A DNA stretch of 64,000 nucleotides, taken from positions 3,969,001 to 4,033,000 of the forward strand of contig NZ_CP076128.1 of assembly GCF_018736065.1 (NCBI RefSeq), in the 5' to 3' direction. The stretch is from Flammeovirga kamogawensis. GTDB taxonomy: Bacteria > Bacteroidota > Bacteroidia > Cytophagales > Flammeovirgaceae. Of the stretch, positions 41,536-51,060 are shown in pieces. Position numbers and translations under genes: made by a program. The notes beneath the pieces are model-generated. The model did no database searches. It was not told the DNA's origin and saw only the letters and a program-made list of their open reading frames with translations. Positions within the stretch are counted from its first letter, which is position 1, and each line of letters begins with the position of its first letter.

Positions 41536-42159
41536 TTAAATAAAACCTTCACTTTTTGCTTTAGTTACAGCTTCAATTTTATTAGATACCTGTAATTTTA
41601 AGTAGATATTTTTAATGTGGAATTTGACAGTATCTTTAGAAACAGATATTTGATCTGCTATATCCATATAACTTTTCCCTTCAGCTAATAAATTAAGAAC
41701 ATCAGTTTCTCTTGATGTTAGAGGAGATTCACTTTCTCTTCTAAAAGATTTTACTACTAATTTGGCAATATGAGTACTCATTGGAGCACCTCCTGCAGAA
41801 ACTTCACCTAGAGCTCTTAATAATTGAGTGTGGTTACTGTTTTTTGTGATATACCCTGTTGCACCTGCACAAAGAGCGTCAAAAACATATTGACTGTTTT
41901 CGTGAACCGAAATAATTAGTATATCAGTTCTAGGTAATGATTGTCTAATGTGCCTAGTACCTTCTATACCGTTCATTCCAGGTAAATCGATATCCATTAA
42001 AACGATATCAGGTTTGTCGGTATCAAGGTTTTCTATAGCACCTTCACAAGAATCATAGGTATTTATTACTGTATAATCTGAGGTCTTTGTTTCAATTAAG
42101 AGTTTGAATGCTTCTTGAACATCTAAGTTATCCTCAACTATTATTATCTTTTTTTTCAT
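41536..42159 (-). CDS. NarL/FixJ-type response regulator
   Basis: The 207-residue protein has an N-terminal receiver domain (acidic pair in IIVEDN, phospho-Asp56 in IVLMDIDLPGMNG, Lys in GYITKNSNH). A C-terminal LuxR-type helix-turn-helix follows (PLTSRETDVLNLLAEGKSYM, then DIADQISVSKDTVKFHIKNI). It should bind DNA as a dimer when phosphorylated. The sensor kinase gene lies directly upstream on the same strand, separated by about 190 bases that include a terminator, so the regulator probably has its own promoter. The pair is a clear two-component system. Confidence 0.93.
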   Translation of the reverse strand: MKKKIIIVEDNLDVQEAFKLLIETKTSDYTVINTYDSCEGAIENLDTDKPDIVLMDIDLPGMNGIEGTRHIRQSLPRTDILIISVHENSQYVFDALCAGATGYITKNSNHTQLLRALGEVSAGGAPMSTHIAKLVVKSFRRESESPLTSRETDVLNLLAEGKSYMDIADQISVSKDTVKFHIKNIYLKLQVSNKIEAVTKAKSEGFI

Positions 42160-42175
42160 ACTAAATTTACATAAA

Positions 42176-42212
42176 AAAAAAGAGGTGAAACAATATGTGG
42201 CACCTCTTTTTT
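42176..42212 (-). terminator. Terminator after the propeller kinase gene
   Basis: AAAAAAGAGGTG (42176-42187) pairs with CACCTCTTTTTT (42201-42212). It lies between the kinase gene and the regulator gene, so the two are at least partly uncoupled. Confidence 0.75.
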
Positions 42213-42328
42213 GAATTTCAACAATAAGAATGAGTTCCCCAACTCTAAAGTTTTAGGGGTTATAGTCCGGATTTGTACTGCTTAACGATTCATTACTTCA
42301 AATTTACTCTCGAAGCGTATATCTTGTA

Positions 42329-42344
42329 CTACCCTAAAGGGTAG
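42329..42344. promoter_or_regulatory. NarL-site-like palindrome upstream of the response regulator
   Basis: CTACCC (42329-42334), a TAAA spacer and GGGTAG (42339-42344) form an inverted repeat that resembles the TACyy...rrGTA half-sites of NarL-type regulators. It starts 3 bases after the kinase stop codon and is about 170 bases upstream of the regulator gene. It may be an autoregulatory site. Confidence 0.35.
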
Positions 42345-42347
42345 TTT

Positions 42348-45320
42348 TTACAGATTGTTATTGAAATTACTATCAAAAGTGACAGAAATGGACGTTCCCT
42401 CATTCTCTTTAGACTCAATTGAAAGTGTAGCATTTGCTAGTTTTTTTATTCTAGAGTGCATGTTTTTTAAACCATTTCCATGCTTAGAGTCTGTATTACT
42501 CATTCCTATACCATTATCTTTTATCTCTATTTTAATATTTTGTTTCTCTTCAATAATAGATAAATAAACATGAGTAGCTTTTGCATACTTAGCAATATTT
42601 GTCATAGCTTCTTTAAAGATGAATACTATTTGTAAACTCCAAGAATGGGGCAATACAAGGTTTTCATTTTTAGGAATTTCTTTCTTTGAATGATATCGAA
42701 TTTCCAATTCATCAAAGAAATCTTCTCCAAAATCTTTTATGTAGTCATAGATTACACTCAATTCATCATTTTTAGCATCAATAGACCAAATAAAATCTCT
42801 TGTACCACTGTATAATAACTTTGATTGGGTTTCTATTCTGTATAATATCTTCTCAGTTTCTATGTCCTTTCCTTTTAATTTAAGTGAAGCTAAATCTGCA
42901 AGCACTGTAATACTGGCTAATTTATTCCCCATCTCATCATGGAAATCTTGAGCAATTTCTGTTCTAACACGAGCTAGTTTCTTTTGTGCTTCAGCTCTTT
43001 CTCTTATGATTTCTTTGAGCTCGTTAGTTTTAATTTTTTCTTTTTTGATTTTATAATTTGAAGAATAAATCAGTGAAATAATAATTAGGAAAAATATTCC
43101 ACCCTTAAATAATGTATGTTCCCAAAAATATCCTTCAATGTTTAATGACGCAATTGCAGGAGTACTCCAATCAGATCCAATAGTTTTTCCTCTTACATAA
43201 ATATTATATTCTCCAGGTTCTTTATTTGTTATTTTTAGAACATCAGTATACTGAAAGTTAATCCAATCACTTGCTTTAGAGATTTTATACTGAAGTTTTA
43301 TAGATTCCATTTCAGATAAAGCACTAATCTTAATAGGCAATTCTAAAATACTGAATTTACTGTGGCTATTGTATATGCTTTTTTTCCAAGATACGTGAGG
43401 AGGAGGAATAGTAGTTGCTTCTTTATGGTTAGGCATACTCATAATACCTTGTAAAGTAGAAATCCATAATTGATGATCTGATGATTCAAAAATTCGAGTA
43501 ACTTGGTCATTAATAAGACCTGACGAGGTGTTGTATTGCCTTTTTAGTGTACCGTTCTTTAAGACAGAAAGGCCTTCATCAGTCCCTACCCACAATTGAT
43601 TAAGGTGATCCTGATAAAGTGTAGTACAATTAACACCTTCTAGAGCCAATACTTTTTGTAATTTATTTTTTTCTAGCTGATCTTTTATCTGTAAAAAATA
43701 TAATCCTTCTGATGTTCCCACCCAAAGTAATACTCCAGATTTATCGATATACACATAATTAATTCTTTCTCCATTCTTAAAGTTTTGAATCCAACTATCT
43801 TTAAGGTCAAGTTTAAAGTTTTCACTTAAAGCATATGATAATAAAGCACCTTTTGTAGCCACCCAAATAGTAGTATCAGTTATTGCAGCACTAGAAATTT
43901 TTGATTGTTTGATATTGCCTTTAGGAAAGTTTTGAAAAACTTTAACCATATCAAATTTTTGACTCATAGGATTTTGCTGTACAACTTTTAATGAATCTTC
44001 TTCTATGTACCAATCTCCAAATTGATTGTTACCAGCAAAGATAGACCAGTTTACAGGGATAGAGTCATTTTTGATAGAATAGCTATGCCCGTAGGTAGTG
44101 AAGAAAATATTATCATCTTTTGTTATAATATCTTTAACAGGGTATTCTCTCAAAATACTTAAAGAATCAGTTTTTAAATTATACTGATAAAGTCTGTTTG
44201 TTGTGGAGAATGCAAGGTTTACAGAATCTATTTGATTTATTGATAGTACATGTGTAACATCAATTTCATCTATTCCTAAATACTTAAAATCGGTGTCTTC
44301 AATAAGGTAAAGTCCGTCACCTTGTGTAGAGATCCATATTCTATCTTGTTTATCAACTAAAACAGAAGAGCTAAAAGATTTTGTATTTAAAGCCTTCTCT
44401 AAATAGGTAATTTTTCCTGTTTTACTATTTATCAGAATATTTCTTTGTTTATGGTTATTCTCGTTAACTGCAGCAACAATATTTCCATTATTCAGTTGGT
44501 ATAGTTTTGTAGGAAAAAGATGGTCATTAATTTTAATTGTTTTTTCAATATCTCCCTCTGGGGAGAGTAATAAAATTTGTCCTTTAGACCCTACCAATAA
44601 CCCACCATTTTTTGAAATATTAGTAGCTGAAATAATAATGTTACCAAGTGCCTCTTCAAAGAAATTTCCTTTAAGGGTTGTACCATCAATAATTCTAATT
44701 CCTTGAGTATCGAAGCCGTAAACTAATATTTTATTTTGAAAGCGTGTTAACCCTAAAGAAATGGTTCTGCTATTTTTAGAGTTATAAAAAGGTATTGGTT
44801 TATCTTTTCTTAGAAATAATTCCTCTTTTCCATTTTGCCTATGAGAGTAGAAATTTAATTTATGTGATTTTTGCTCTTTTAAATTCATATAAAAGGCAGA
44901 ACTCCATTGCCATCCGTATAATTCATTTCCAATTTTAATACCTTGATGTAATTTTTTAGCCCCACTTTTTTGCATGAAGGGATAAGTTTGAATCGTATCA
45001 AGCTCTTCGTTAAAAACATGTACCCCTCCTCTCCAAGTAAATAGGTAAACAGAATCAGTGTTATTTTGATTAAAACCAATAACAAATTCAGAATTTAGAC
45101 CATTTTGAGTTGAATAAGTTTTAAACTCTTTTCCATTAAAAGTACTCATTCCATCATCTGTACCAATCCATAATTTACCATTAGCTTCTTTTAGGTGATA
45201 AAGGAAATTATGTGGTAAACCATCTTTTTTAGTCCAATGGTGAGTGAACATTTTTTGACCACTACAAAAGTGAAAAGTTAAGAGTAGTAACAGTAATATT
45301 CGTAGAAATTTTATCGACAT
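42348..45320 (-). CDS. Two-component sensor kinase with periplasmic propeller and Y_Y_Y domains
   Basis: The 990-residue protein has a signal peptide (FLRILLLLLLTFHFCSGQ). A large periplasmic beta-propeller follows, made of repeated two-component propeller units such as KLWIGTDDGMSTFNGKEF, LWVGTSEGLYFL and LWVGTDEGLSVL. A Y_Y_Y domain (about 660-730) and one membrane helix (GIFFLIIISLIYSS, about 740-757) come next. The kinase core has His in AQDFHDEMGNKLASI, the HisKA_3 dimerisation motif, and an ATPase with MTNIAKYAKAT and IKDNGIGMS. It probably senses a periplasmic ligand, in related hybrids often an oligosaccharide. It signals to the NarL-type regulator next to it. Unlike hybrid two-component systems of Bacteroides, the regulator is a separate protein. 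Confidence 0.9.
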   Translation of the reverse strand: MSIKFLRILLLLLLTFHFCSGQKMFTHHWTKKDGLPHNFLYHLKEANGKLWIGTDDGMSTFNGKEFKTYSTQNGLNSEFVIGFNQNNTDSVYLFTWRGGVHVFNEELDTIQTYPFMQKSGAKKLHQGIKIGNELYGWQWSSAFYMNLKEQKSHKLNFYSHRQNGKEELFLRKDKPIPFYNSKNSRTISLGLTRFQNKILVYGFDTQGIRIIDGTTLKGNFFEEALGNIIISATNISKNGGLLVGSKGQILLLSPEGDIEKTIKINDHLFPTKLYQLNNGNIVAAVNENNHKQRNILINSKTGKITYLEKALNTKSFSSSVLVDKQDRIWISTQGDGLYLIEDTDFKYLGIDEIDVTHVLSINQIDSVNLAFSTTNRLYQYNLKTDSLSILREYPVKDIITKDDNIFFTTYGHSYSIKNDSIPVNWSIFAGNNQFGDWYIEEDSLKVVQQNPMSQKFDMVKVFQNFPKGNIKQSKISSAAITDTTIWVATKGALLSYALSENFKLDLKDSWIQNFKNGERINYVYIDKSGVLLWVGTSEGLYFLQIKDQLEKNKLQKVLALEGVNCTTLYQDHLNQLWVGTDEGLSVLKNGTLKRQYNTSSGLINDQVTRIFESSDHQLWISTLQGIMSMPNHKEATTIPPPHVSWKKSIYNSHSKFSILELPIKISALSEMESIKLQYKISKASDWINFQYTDVLKITNKEPGEYNIYVRGKTIGSDWSTPAIASLNIEGYFWEHTLFKGGIFFLIIISLIYSSNYKIKKEKIKTNELKEIIRERAEAQKKLARVRTEIAQDFHDEMGNKLASITVLADLASLKLKGKDIETEKILYRIETQSKLLYSGTRDFIWSIDAKNDELSVIYDYIKDFGEDFFDELEIRYHSKKEIPKNENLVLPHSWSLQIVFIFKEAMTNIAKYAKATHVYLSIIEEKQNIKIEIKDNGIGMSNTDSKHGNGLKNMHSRIKKLANATLSIESKENEGTSISVTFDSNFNNNL

Positions 45321-45508
45321 TTAAATTTTGGAATATTATTTTTAATAATTGCTGGTTAATGCAACCCGTTGTAATATAAAAAGATTTATTTTAAAGTGAT
45401 AATATGCGTAAAATCACCTAATTAAGTAAAAGAGCTTCAATATATTTGTTTTACCTAAAAGAAATGAATTGTTATTAATCAACACAACGCCCCAGTAAAT
45501 TATATATT

Positions 45509-46825
45509 ATGTTAGAAATTCAAAAAAAATTATCATCCTCATTTTTCGTTCTTCTTAGTTTACCCTCAACAGCAATGGGGTTTGCCCTATCCATTCAAAT
45601 TGCGGCTTTGAGTTGGATTTTAAATACTAAATACGGTTTTGATATTCATGAAGTTGGAATTGTTTGGGCTGCAGGTCCAATAGCTGGTATTATTGGTCAA
45701 CCTTTAGCAGGTTTAGCATCTGATAAAGTTTGGTTTTTAGGAGGAAGACGCCGCCCGTTTATATTAATAGGAGGAATACTGACATCTTTAATGTTATTGG
45801 CGTTGCCAAATATTCATATTATTTCTGATTTTTTAGGCTTTGCGCCTACAAAAGCAGTGGGTGACTTGGCAGAAGGACAATTTGCAGCATCTATTTATGT
45901 GGCTATTGCTGTAGCTTTAATACTTGATTTATCTATCAACATAAGTTTTAACCCAACAAGATCTATTATTGCAGATGTTACAAATGATGATACTGTTACC
46001 AAAGGGTATACATGGATGCAAACAATATCGGGTACATTTGGTGTATTAGCATATTTTATTGGTTCTGTTTTAGGGAATAATGAGTTAATATATATCGGGG
46101 TATTTTTAGTGTTTTTATTTTCTGTTGTACCTGTATTCTTTATTGAAGAGCCTAAGAGTTTAAAAGAAGTAGATGAAGAGGTTCATGATGGAAAATCGGA
46201 AACGGATACAAAAGGTTTTATCAAAGTATTATTAGCACATGCACCTACTTGGTTAGGTATTCAAACTATGTTTGTTTTTATGTTTGCTTATGTACAACAG
46301 AAATATCCAGACTTTTCTTCTAAAGAAGTAGGAAGTGTTATTAATTGGTCTTTCTTAATATTTAATGCTGTAGCAGCTATATTACCAGCATTTATATTAG
46401 AACCTATAACACATAAGATTGGTAGAGTTAAAACCCATGCAATTTGTATTGGAATTATGGCATTAGGCTATGCAGGTATGATTGCAGTTGGCGGAACTTC
46501 AGAATATATGATCTACGGAATGATGGTTATTCTTGGTATTGGATGGGCAGCAACTGTATCACTACCATTTGCTATAATGTCTGAAAAAGTAGAAAAAGCA
46601 AAAATGGGATTATATATGGGTATCTTTAATTTATCAGTAGTATTACCTCAATTAGCTGTATCAGTTTTTGTTAGTAAGTATCTTGCTGATGCAGAAGATA
46701 AAACGGTAATGTTCTATATAGCTGCAATTGCTTTGGCTGTATCTGCAGTATTATGGCTGTTTGTAAAAGATAGTAGCTCTCCTCAAGGAGATCAGATGAA
46801 GCCAGCGGGTGGTGGACATCATTAA
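45509..46825 (+). CDS. MFS transporter of the sugar:cation symporter (SLC45-like) type
   Basis: The 438-residue protein has about 12 hydrophobic segments with the MFS pattern. The N-terminal half has AMGFALSIQIAALSWILN, then GPIAGIIGQPLAGLASDK. The RRRPFILIGG loop after the second helix is the signature of the SLC45/sucrose-maltose symporter group. The second half includes NWSFLIFNAVAAILPAF, then GIGWAATVSLPFAIMSEKV and a histidine-rich C terminus. It probably imports a disaccharide or oligosaccharide. It is divergent from the propeller-type sensor kinase gene, with 188 bases between them, so control by that two-component system is an attractive but unproven link. Confidence 0.87.
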   Translation: MLEIQKKLSSSFFVLLSLPSTAMGFALSIQIAALSWILNTKYGFDIHEVGIVWAAGPIAGIIGQPLAGLASDKVWFLGGRRRPFILIGGILTSLMLLALPNIHIISDFLGFAPTKAVGDLAEGQFAASIYVAIAVALILDLSINISFNPTRSIIADVTNDDTVTKGYTWMQTISGTFGVLAYFIGSVLGNNELIYIGVFLVFLFSVVPVFFIEEPKSLKEVDEEVHDGKSETDTKGFIKVLLAHAPTWLGIQTMFVFMFAYVQQKYPDFSSKEVGSVINWSFLIFNAVAAILPAFILEPITHKIGRVKTHAICIGIMALGYAGMIAVGGTSEYMIYGMMVILGIGWAATVSLPFAIMSEKVEKAKMGLYMGIFNLSVVLPQLAVSVFVSKYLADAEDKTVMFYIAAIALAVSAVLWLFVKDSSSPQGDQMKPAGGGHH

Positions 46826-46841
46826 TATATAATGTGATATA

Positions 46842-46885
46842 AAAAAATGGCTTGATAAAACCTTATGATTATCAAGCCATTTTTT
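46842..46885. terminator. Bidirectional terminator between MFS and M43 genes
   Basis: AAAAAATGGCTTGATAA (46842-46858) is perfectly complementary to TTATCAAGCCATTTTTT (46869-46885). Confidence 0.9.
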
Positions 46886-46897
46886 ATGTGATGTAAT

Positions 46898-48508
46898 TTA
46901 CAATTTAATACAGCGTTGAGTAAAAACGCCAAGATCTGAACTTAATTTCATAAAGTAGGTTCCTCTTGGGTACTTACTTAAATCAATATTTACTTCAGCA
47001 GAACTATTATCTATTTCCTTTGATAAAATTAAACTTCCAGACGTAGACCAGACTTCTAATAAGCCATATTGGCTAATATATTGAGCAGGTTTCAATTTAA
47101 AAGTACCTTCTGAAGGGTTAGGATAGATAGTAAACTTTTCTCTTTGTTTTGTATCTAAACCTACTACACCATTGTAAATAGTAATTGTATTAGACGAGTT
47201 TGAAAATGAGGCACCTGTATTATTAATAGCATAAACTCTATAAGTTACTCTAGTATTCAAGTCTTCTGAGGTTACAGAAAAGGCTCTATCATTTGGAGAA
47301 AGAATAGTGCTAATAATTTTATAACCTTGTTTATTTATAGATTTTTCTACAATAAAGCCAGATACATTATCTTCTTCACTAATTGTCCATGTTAAATTAT
47401 TTTCGCTCGAACTAGGGACTGCTTCTAATGTAATTGTACCTGTGGGCATATTTTGATTTAAAGTACTTCTTGCAGGAGCATCAGTTAAAATTACATCAAT
47501 TCTAGATTTTTGATCTAGACTGAACATTGTCATGCAAGAGTCATTTGTATAGTCCATGTAATTTTGATACTGACTTGAATCAAATATTAATGCAGCTGAA
47601 TCACATAATAAATTAATTTCTTCTCCTGTAGTGGCATTACAATAGCGAGTCCCAGTATGTCCATTACTAATTTGTGGAGTATCATCACAATAATCATCTT
47701 TAGAACAACTAGCACTACCAACACCCCATATGTGAAGTAAACCAAGATAATGCCCAAGTTCATGAGTAAGTGTACGTCCTAAATCATAATGAGGTTCTAA
47801 GTCATAATTTTCGTTAAATTCATTTGAACCAAAGAAATGAGTATCTATAACAATACCATCTATTGAACTTGTGGCAACCTCTCCATTACTTACTTGATCT
47901 AAACCTTCTAAATCGGGGTAATTAGGAAAATAAGCATAGCCTAACCAATTATTAGTAAGTGGTACTACCCATATATTCATATATCTTTCATGATCCCAAA
48001 TATTGTCTTTAATAATTTTATCAACTTGAGATATTGAATATTCTTCATCTGAATCTAAAAAACCTTGAATTCTATTTACTCCAGGTTCTGTCAATACCTG
48101 ACCGTCAGGACTAAAGATTGCCATCTTTAATTCTACTAAAGAATTTACAGCATCAGATGAGAATTCATCTAATGTTTGACTACGGTTATTATTCTGGTGT
48201 AATAAGTCTCTATTTGTAGAATTTATCTGAGAAAGTATTTGTTCAGATGAAATATTATTATGTTTGGTATTTTTTTCATCTAGATTATAGATTACATGAA
48301 CAATAACAGGTAAATTAGAGATGTTTGTTCTGTTCATAGCATTTACTCTTCTATTAGAAAGGTAAGATTTTGCCTTACTATAAGTAAATACGGGTTCGTG
48401 TAATGTACTTCTACAATGTCTTTGAAGAGGTATTTCTTGAGCCGTACCGATAGAGAAAAATGAAAAAAATAATGAAACTAATACTGTAATTTTTTTTATT
48501 GATAGCAT
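46898..48508 (-). CDS. Secreted M43-family zinc metalloprotease with FN3 and T9SS sorting domains
   Basis: The 536-residue protein has a signal peptide (ITVLVSLFFSFFSIGTAQ) and a pro-region with HCRSTLHEPVF. The metalloprotease domain carries the extended zinc motif LTHELGHYLGLLHIWG (HExxHxxGxxH) and a Met-turn region near YQNYMDYTNDSCMTMF. A fibronectin type III-like domain follows at about 350-445 (LTWTISEEDNVSGFIVEKS). A C-terminal type IX sorting domain runs from IYPNPSEGTFKL to the end. This is the pappalysin/cytophagalysin group. It is probably exported through the outer membrane and attached to the cell surface or released, for protein degradation. Confidence 0.9.
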   Translation of the reverse strand: MLSIKKITVLVSLFFSFFSIGTAQEIPLQRHCRSTLHEPVFTYSKAKSYLSNRRVNAMNRTNISNLPVIVHVIYNLDEKNTKHNNISSEQILSQINSTNRDLLHQNNNRSQTLDEFSSDAVNSLVELKMAIFSPDGQVLTEPGVNRIQGFLDSDEEYSISQVDKIIKDNIWDHERYMNIWVVPLTNNWLGYAYFPNYPDLEGLDQVSNGEVATSSIDGIVIDTHFFGSNEFNENYDLEPHYDLGRTLTHELGHYLGLLHIWGVGSASCSKDDYCDDTPQISNGHTGTRYCNATTGEEINLLCDSAALIFDSSQYQNYMDYTNDSCMTMFSLDQKSRIDVILTDAPARSTLNQNMPTGTITLEAVPSSSENNLTWTISEEDNVSGFIVEKSINKQGYKIISTILSPNDRAFSVTSEDLNTRVTYRVYAINNTGASFSNSSNTITIYNGVVGLDTKQREKFTIYPNPSEGTFKLKPAQYISQYGLLEVWSTSGSLILSKEIDNSSAEVNIDLSKYPRGTYFMKLSSDLGVFTQRCIKL

Positions 48509-48611
48509 GTTTTAATAGAAACAGGAATAAAAAATATTAAATTATTGTTATGCAATATGATAAGTTTTTAGATAACGTGCATATTTTAGTACATCATTTA
48601 AATGACTTTTT

Positions 48612-48619
48612 TATATTTG
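48612..48619 (+). promoter_or_regulatory. Predicted -7 element for pyrH
   Basis: TATATTTG matches TAnnTTTG and is followed by GCA. It lies 21 bases before the pyrH start codon at 48641, which rules out the earlier in-frame ATG at 48602 as the start. Confidence 0.55.
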
Positions 48620-48640
48620 CAAAACTTCAAATTGCCATAT

Positions 48641-49348
48641 ATGAAATATAAAAGAGTTCTTCTGAAATTGAGTGGCGAAGCCCTAATGGGTGAGCAACAA
48701 TACGGTATTGATCCAAATAGATTGGAACAATATGCAAAAGAGATTAAAAAAGTAGTAGACCAAGAGGTCGAAGTCGCTATTGTTATCGGAGCAGGAAACA
48801 TTTTCCGTGGAATGCAAGCTGGTAAATTAGGTATAGACAGAGTTCAAGGTGACCACATGGGTATGCTAGCTACTGTTATTAACGGTATGGCATTGCAAAG
48901 TGCTTTAGAAGGAGCGGGAGTTTATTCTCGTTTGATGTCAGGTATTCAAATGGATCAGGTTTGTGAGCCATTTATTCGTAGAAGAGCTGTACGTCATCTA
49001 GAGAAAAATAGAGTTGTAATTTTTGGTGCAGGTACGGGTAACCCTTATTTCACTACAGATTCAGCTGCTTCTTTAAGAGCTATTGAAATTGACGCAGACG
49101 TTGTATTAAAAGGAACAAGAGTTGATGGTATTTATACTGAAGATCCTGAAAAGAATCCAGATGCTATAAAAATCGATGAGTTAACTTTTGATAAAGCACT
49201 TTCGGATAATTTAAAAATAATGGACCTTACAGCTTTTACTCTTTGTAAGGAAAACAAGTTGCCAATTATTGTATTTGATATGAATAAGCCAGATAACTTA
49301 TTCCAATTAATGTCGGGTGCAAAAGTAGGTACAATTGTAACGCAGTAA
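48641..49348 (+). CDS. pyrH: UMP kinase
   Basis: PyrH phosphorylates UMP to UDP in pyrimidine nucleotide synthesis. From ATG 48641 the protein is 235 residues, the usual family length. Motifs are [17 protein letters not shown] at the start, [74 protein letters not shown] and [20 protein letters not shown]. The longer reading from 48602 adds 13 residues that overlap the predicted promoter and is not used. frr follows after 43 bases. The pyrH-frr pair is a very widespread arrangement and the two are almost certainly one transcript. Confidence 0.96.
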   Translation: MKYKRVLLKLSGEALMGEQQYGIDPNRLEQYAKEIKKVVDQEVEVAIVIGAGNIFRGMQAGKLGIDRVQGDHMGMLATVINGMALQSALEGAGVYSRLMSGIQMDQVCEPFIRRRAVRHLEKNRVVIFGAGTGNPYFTTDSAASLRAIEIDADVVLKGTRVDGIYTEDPEKNPDAIKIDELTFDKALSDNLKIMDLTAFTLCKENKLPIIVFDMNKPDNLFQLMSGAKVGTIVTQ

Positions 49349-49391
49349 AATAATTAAATTAGATTATTAATTAATCATTAAAGATAAAGTA

Positions 49392-49955
49392 ATGGAAGAG
49401 GAAATAGGAATGTATATAGATGAGGCTAAAGATTTAATGGAAAATGCCATTAGACACACTCAACATGAATTAAAAAAAATTCGTGCTGGTAAAGCTTCTG
49501 CTTCAATGTTGGATGGTTTAGTAGTTGATTACTACGGAGCACCAACTCCTATTAGCCAAGTAGCATCAACTTCTACACCTGATGCACATTCTGTAGTTGT
49601 TAAACCTTGGGAAAAAAATATGCTTGCAGCAATCGAGAAGTCAATTCGTGATTCTGATTTAGGTGTTAACCCAATTAATGATGGTGAGCAAGTACGTATC
49701 AATATGCCTCCATTAACTGAAGAGCGTCGTCGTGACCTAGTTAAAAAGGTGAAAGGTGAAATTGAAAAAGGTAAAATCAGTATCAGAAATGCACGTAAAG
49801 AAACTAATGATGGCTTGAAAAAGTTATTGAAAGATGGTGCTGCTGAAGATGCTGTTAAAGATGCAGAAAAAACAGTACAAGATCTTACAAATAGCTATAC
49901 AACTAGAATAGATCAAGTATTTGTTGAAAAAGAAAAGGATATCATGACAATCTAG
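49392..49955 (+). CDS. frr: Ribosome recycling factor
   Basis: The factor splits post-termination ribosomes together with EF-G. The 187-residue protein matches the family over its whole length: MENAIRHTQHELKKIRAGKA at the start of the long helical arm, YYGAPTPISQVAST, VVKPWEKNMLAAIEKSIRDS, GVNPINDGEQVRINMPPLTEERR and RNARKETNDGLKKLLKDG. The ATG at 49392 gives the N-terminal MEE... form seen in Bacteroidota. It is second in the pyrH-frr unit and ends at a strong bidirectional terminator. Confidence 0.96.
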   Translation: MEEEIGMYIDEAKDLMENAIRHTQHELKKIRAGKASASMLDGLVVDYYGAPTPISQVASTSTPDAHSVVVKPWEKNMLAAIEKSIRDSDLGVNPINDGEQVRINMPPLTEERRRDLVKKVKGEIEKGKISIRNARKETNDGLKKLLKDGAAEDAVKDAEKTVQDLTNSYTTRIDQVFVEKEKDIMTI

Positions 49956-49975
49956 TCTTGATAATTTCTAAAAAC

Positions 49976-50021
49976 AAAAAGTCCCTTAAACTACATCAAT
50001 TTGTAATTTAAGGGACTTTTT
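49976..50021. terminator. Bidirectional terminator between frr and the stress-protein gene
   Basis: AAAAAGTCCCTTAAA (49976-49990) is perfectly complementary to TTTAAGGGACTTTTT (50007-50021). Confidence 0.88.
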
Positions 50022-50035
50022 AAGTTTTTACTTTT

Positions 50036-50956
50036 TTAGATTTCTAACAAAGCACCAAATAAACCAAGGTTTCTAACTCTATCTTTAACTACTAGAGTAG
50101 ATACAGTCGTATGTTGTTTAAGAAGGTTTTCTGTTGTGCTTCCAATAAAGGTAGCAGCTAAAGCAGATCTACCTCTTGAGCCCATAATTATAAGGTCAGC
50201 ATCTTCTACTAATGATATGTTAGAGATGATTTTAGCTTCGTTATTTCCATGTTGATCAAAGTGTAATCTTAACTTATAAGAGATATCATCTAAGTTAAAT
50301 TGCTTTAGGAAATTTTTACACCTTTTTTCAGCATGTTGCTGTAATACAGATGCATATTCTTGCTGTGTTTTTCCTGATGTATGATAGCCAGTAGGGAGTG
50401 CATAAATATGAATTATCACTAATTCCATATTATTCCTTTTCGCTACTTCTATGGCATCCTTCATTGCCTTTTTAGACATTTCAGAAAAATCAATTGGAAC
50501 AATTGCCTTTTTGATAGGAACCTGAGGGTTTTCTGATATAGTTAATACTGTACAGAAAGCATACCTTGTAAGCAAGCGTGCAATAGTACCACTACCTTCT
50601 GCAATATTTTTTTTACCTGCAATAATAAGATCAACTTTATACTTACGAGTTGCCTTTAATATTTTATTGGTAGGATCGTTAGATTCGCCAATTTGAATTG
50701 AAAATTCAATATTACGCGTATTTAGGTCTTTATATTTGTCGACTAAGGCTTGCATTTTCTGCATAGCCATATCTTTTCTTGTGACTAGTTTACCATTGTA
50801 TTCAACTTCTTCGTTTGCCGAATTATCCTTCAAAATATGAAGTAAGATAATTTTCTTTACTAAGAATACAGGAGATGCAGTTAAAGAATACTTTAAGATT
50901 GCATCATCTATATATGTTAAGTCTAGAGGTAAAAGTGCCGATAGTGTCTTATCCAT
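50036..50956 (-). CDS. Universal stress protein, two UspA domains in tandem
   Basis: The 306-residue protein has two UspA-type folds, about 1-145 and 150-300. The second carries the nucleotide-binding signature MGSRGRSALAATFIGSTTEN, matching G-x2-G-x9-G-S/T, followed by STLVVKD. The first domain has a shorter, degenerate loop (AGKKNIAEGSGTIARLL). The domain start KKAIVPIDFSEMSKKAMKDA is typical. Tandem Usp proteins are common in Bacteroidota. It is cytosolic and probably ATP-binding through the second domain only; the physiological role is not defined by the sequence. It has its own terminator and 104 bases separate it from the purine nucleoside phosphorylase gene upstream. Confidence 0.88.
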   Translation of the reverse strand: MDKTLSALLPLDLTYIDDAILKYSLTASPVFLVKKIILLHILKDNSANEEVEYNGKLVTRKDMAMQKMQALVDKYKDLNTRNIEFSIQIGESNDPTNKILKATRKYKVDLIIAGKKNIAEGSGTIARLLTRYAFCTVLTISENPQVPIKKAIVPIDFSEMSKKAMKDAIEVAKRNNMELVIIHIYALPTGYHTSGKTQQEYASVLQQHAEKRCKNFLKQFNLDDISYKLRLHFDQHGNNEAKIISNISLVEDADLIIMGSRGRSALAATFIGSTTENLLKQHTTVSTLVVKDRVRNLGLFGALLEI

Positions 50957-51060
50957 AATTATAAGATGGTATAAGTAGTAAGAAGGTGATTGTACTGTTT
51001 AAACTCTTTAGAGTTAATTTACGCAATTTACGTGCTTAATTGTGAAAATTTAATCAAATA

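Noticed and set aside
48602-48640. Upstream extension of pyrH
   Set aside because: It overlaps the predicted -7 element, and family homology starts at the ATG at 48641.
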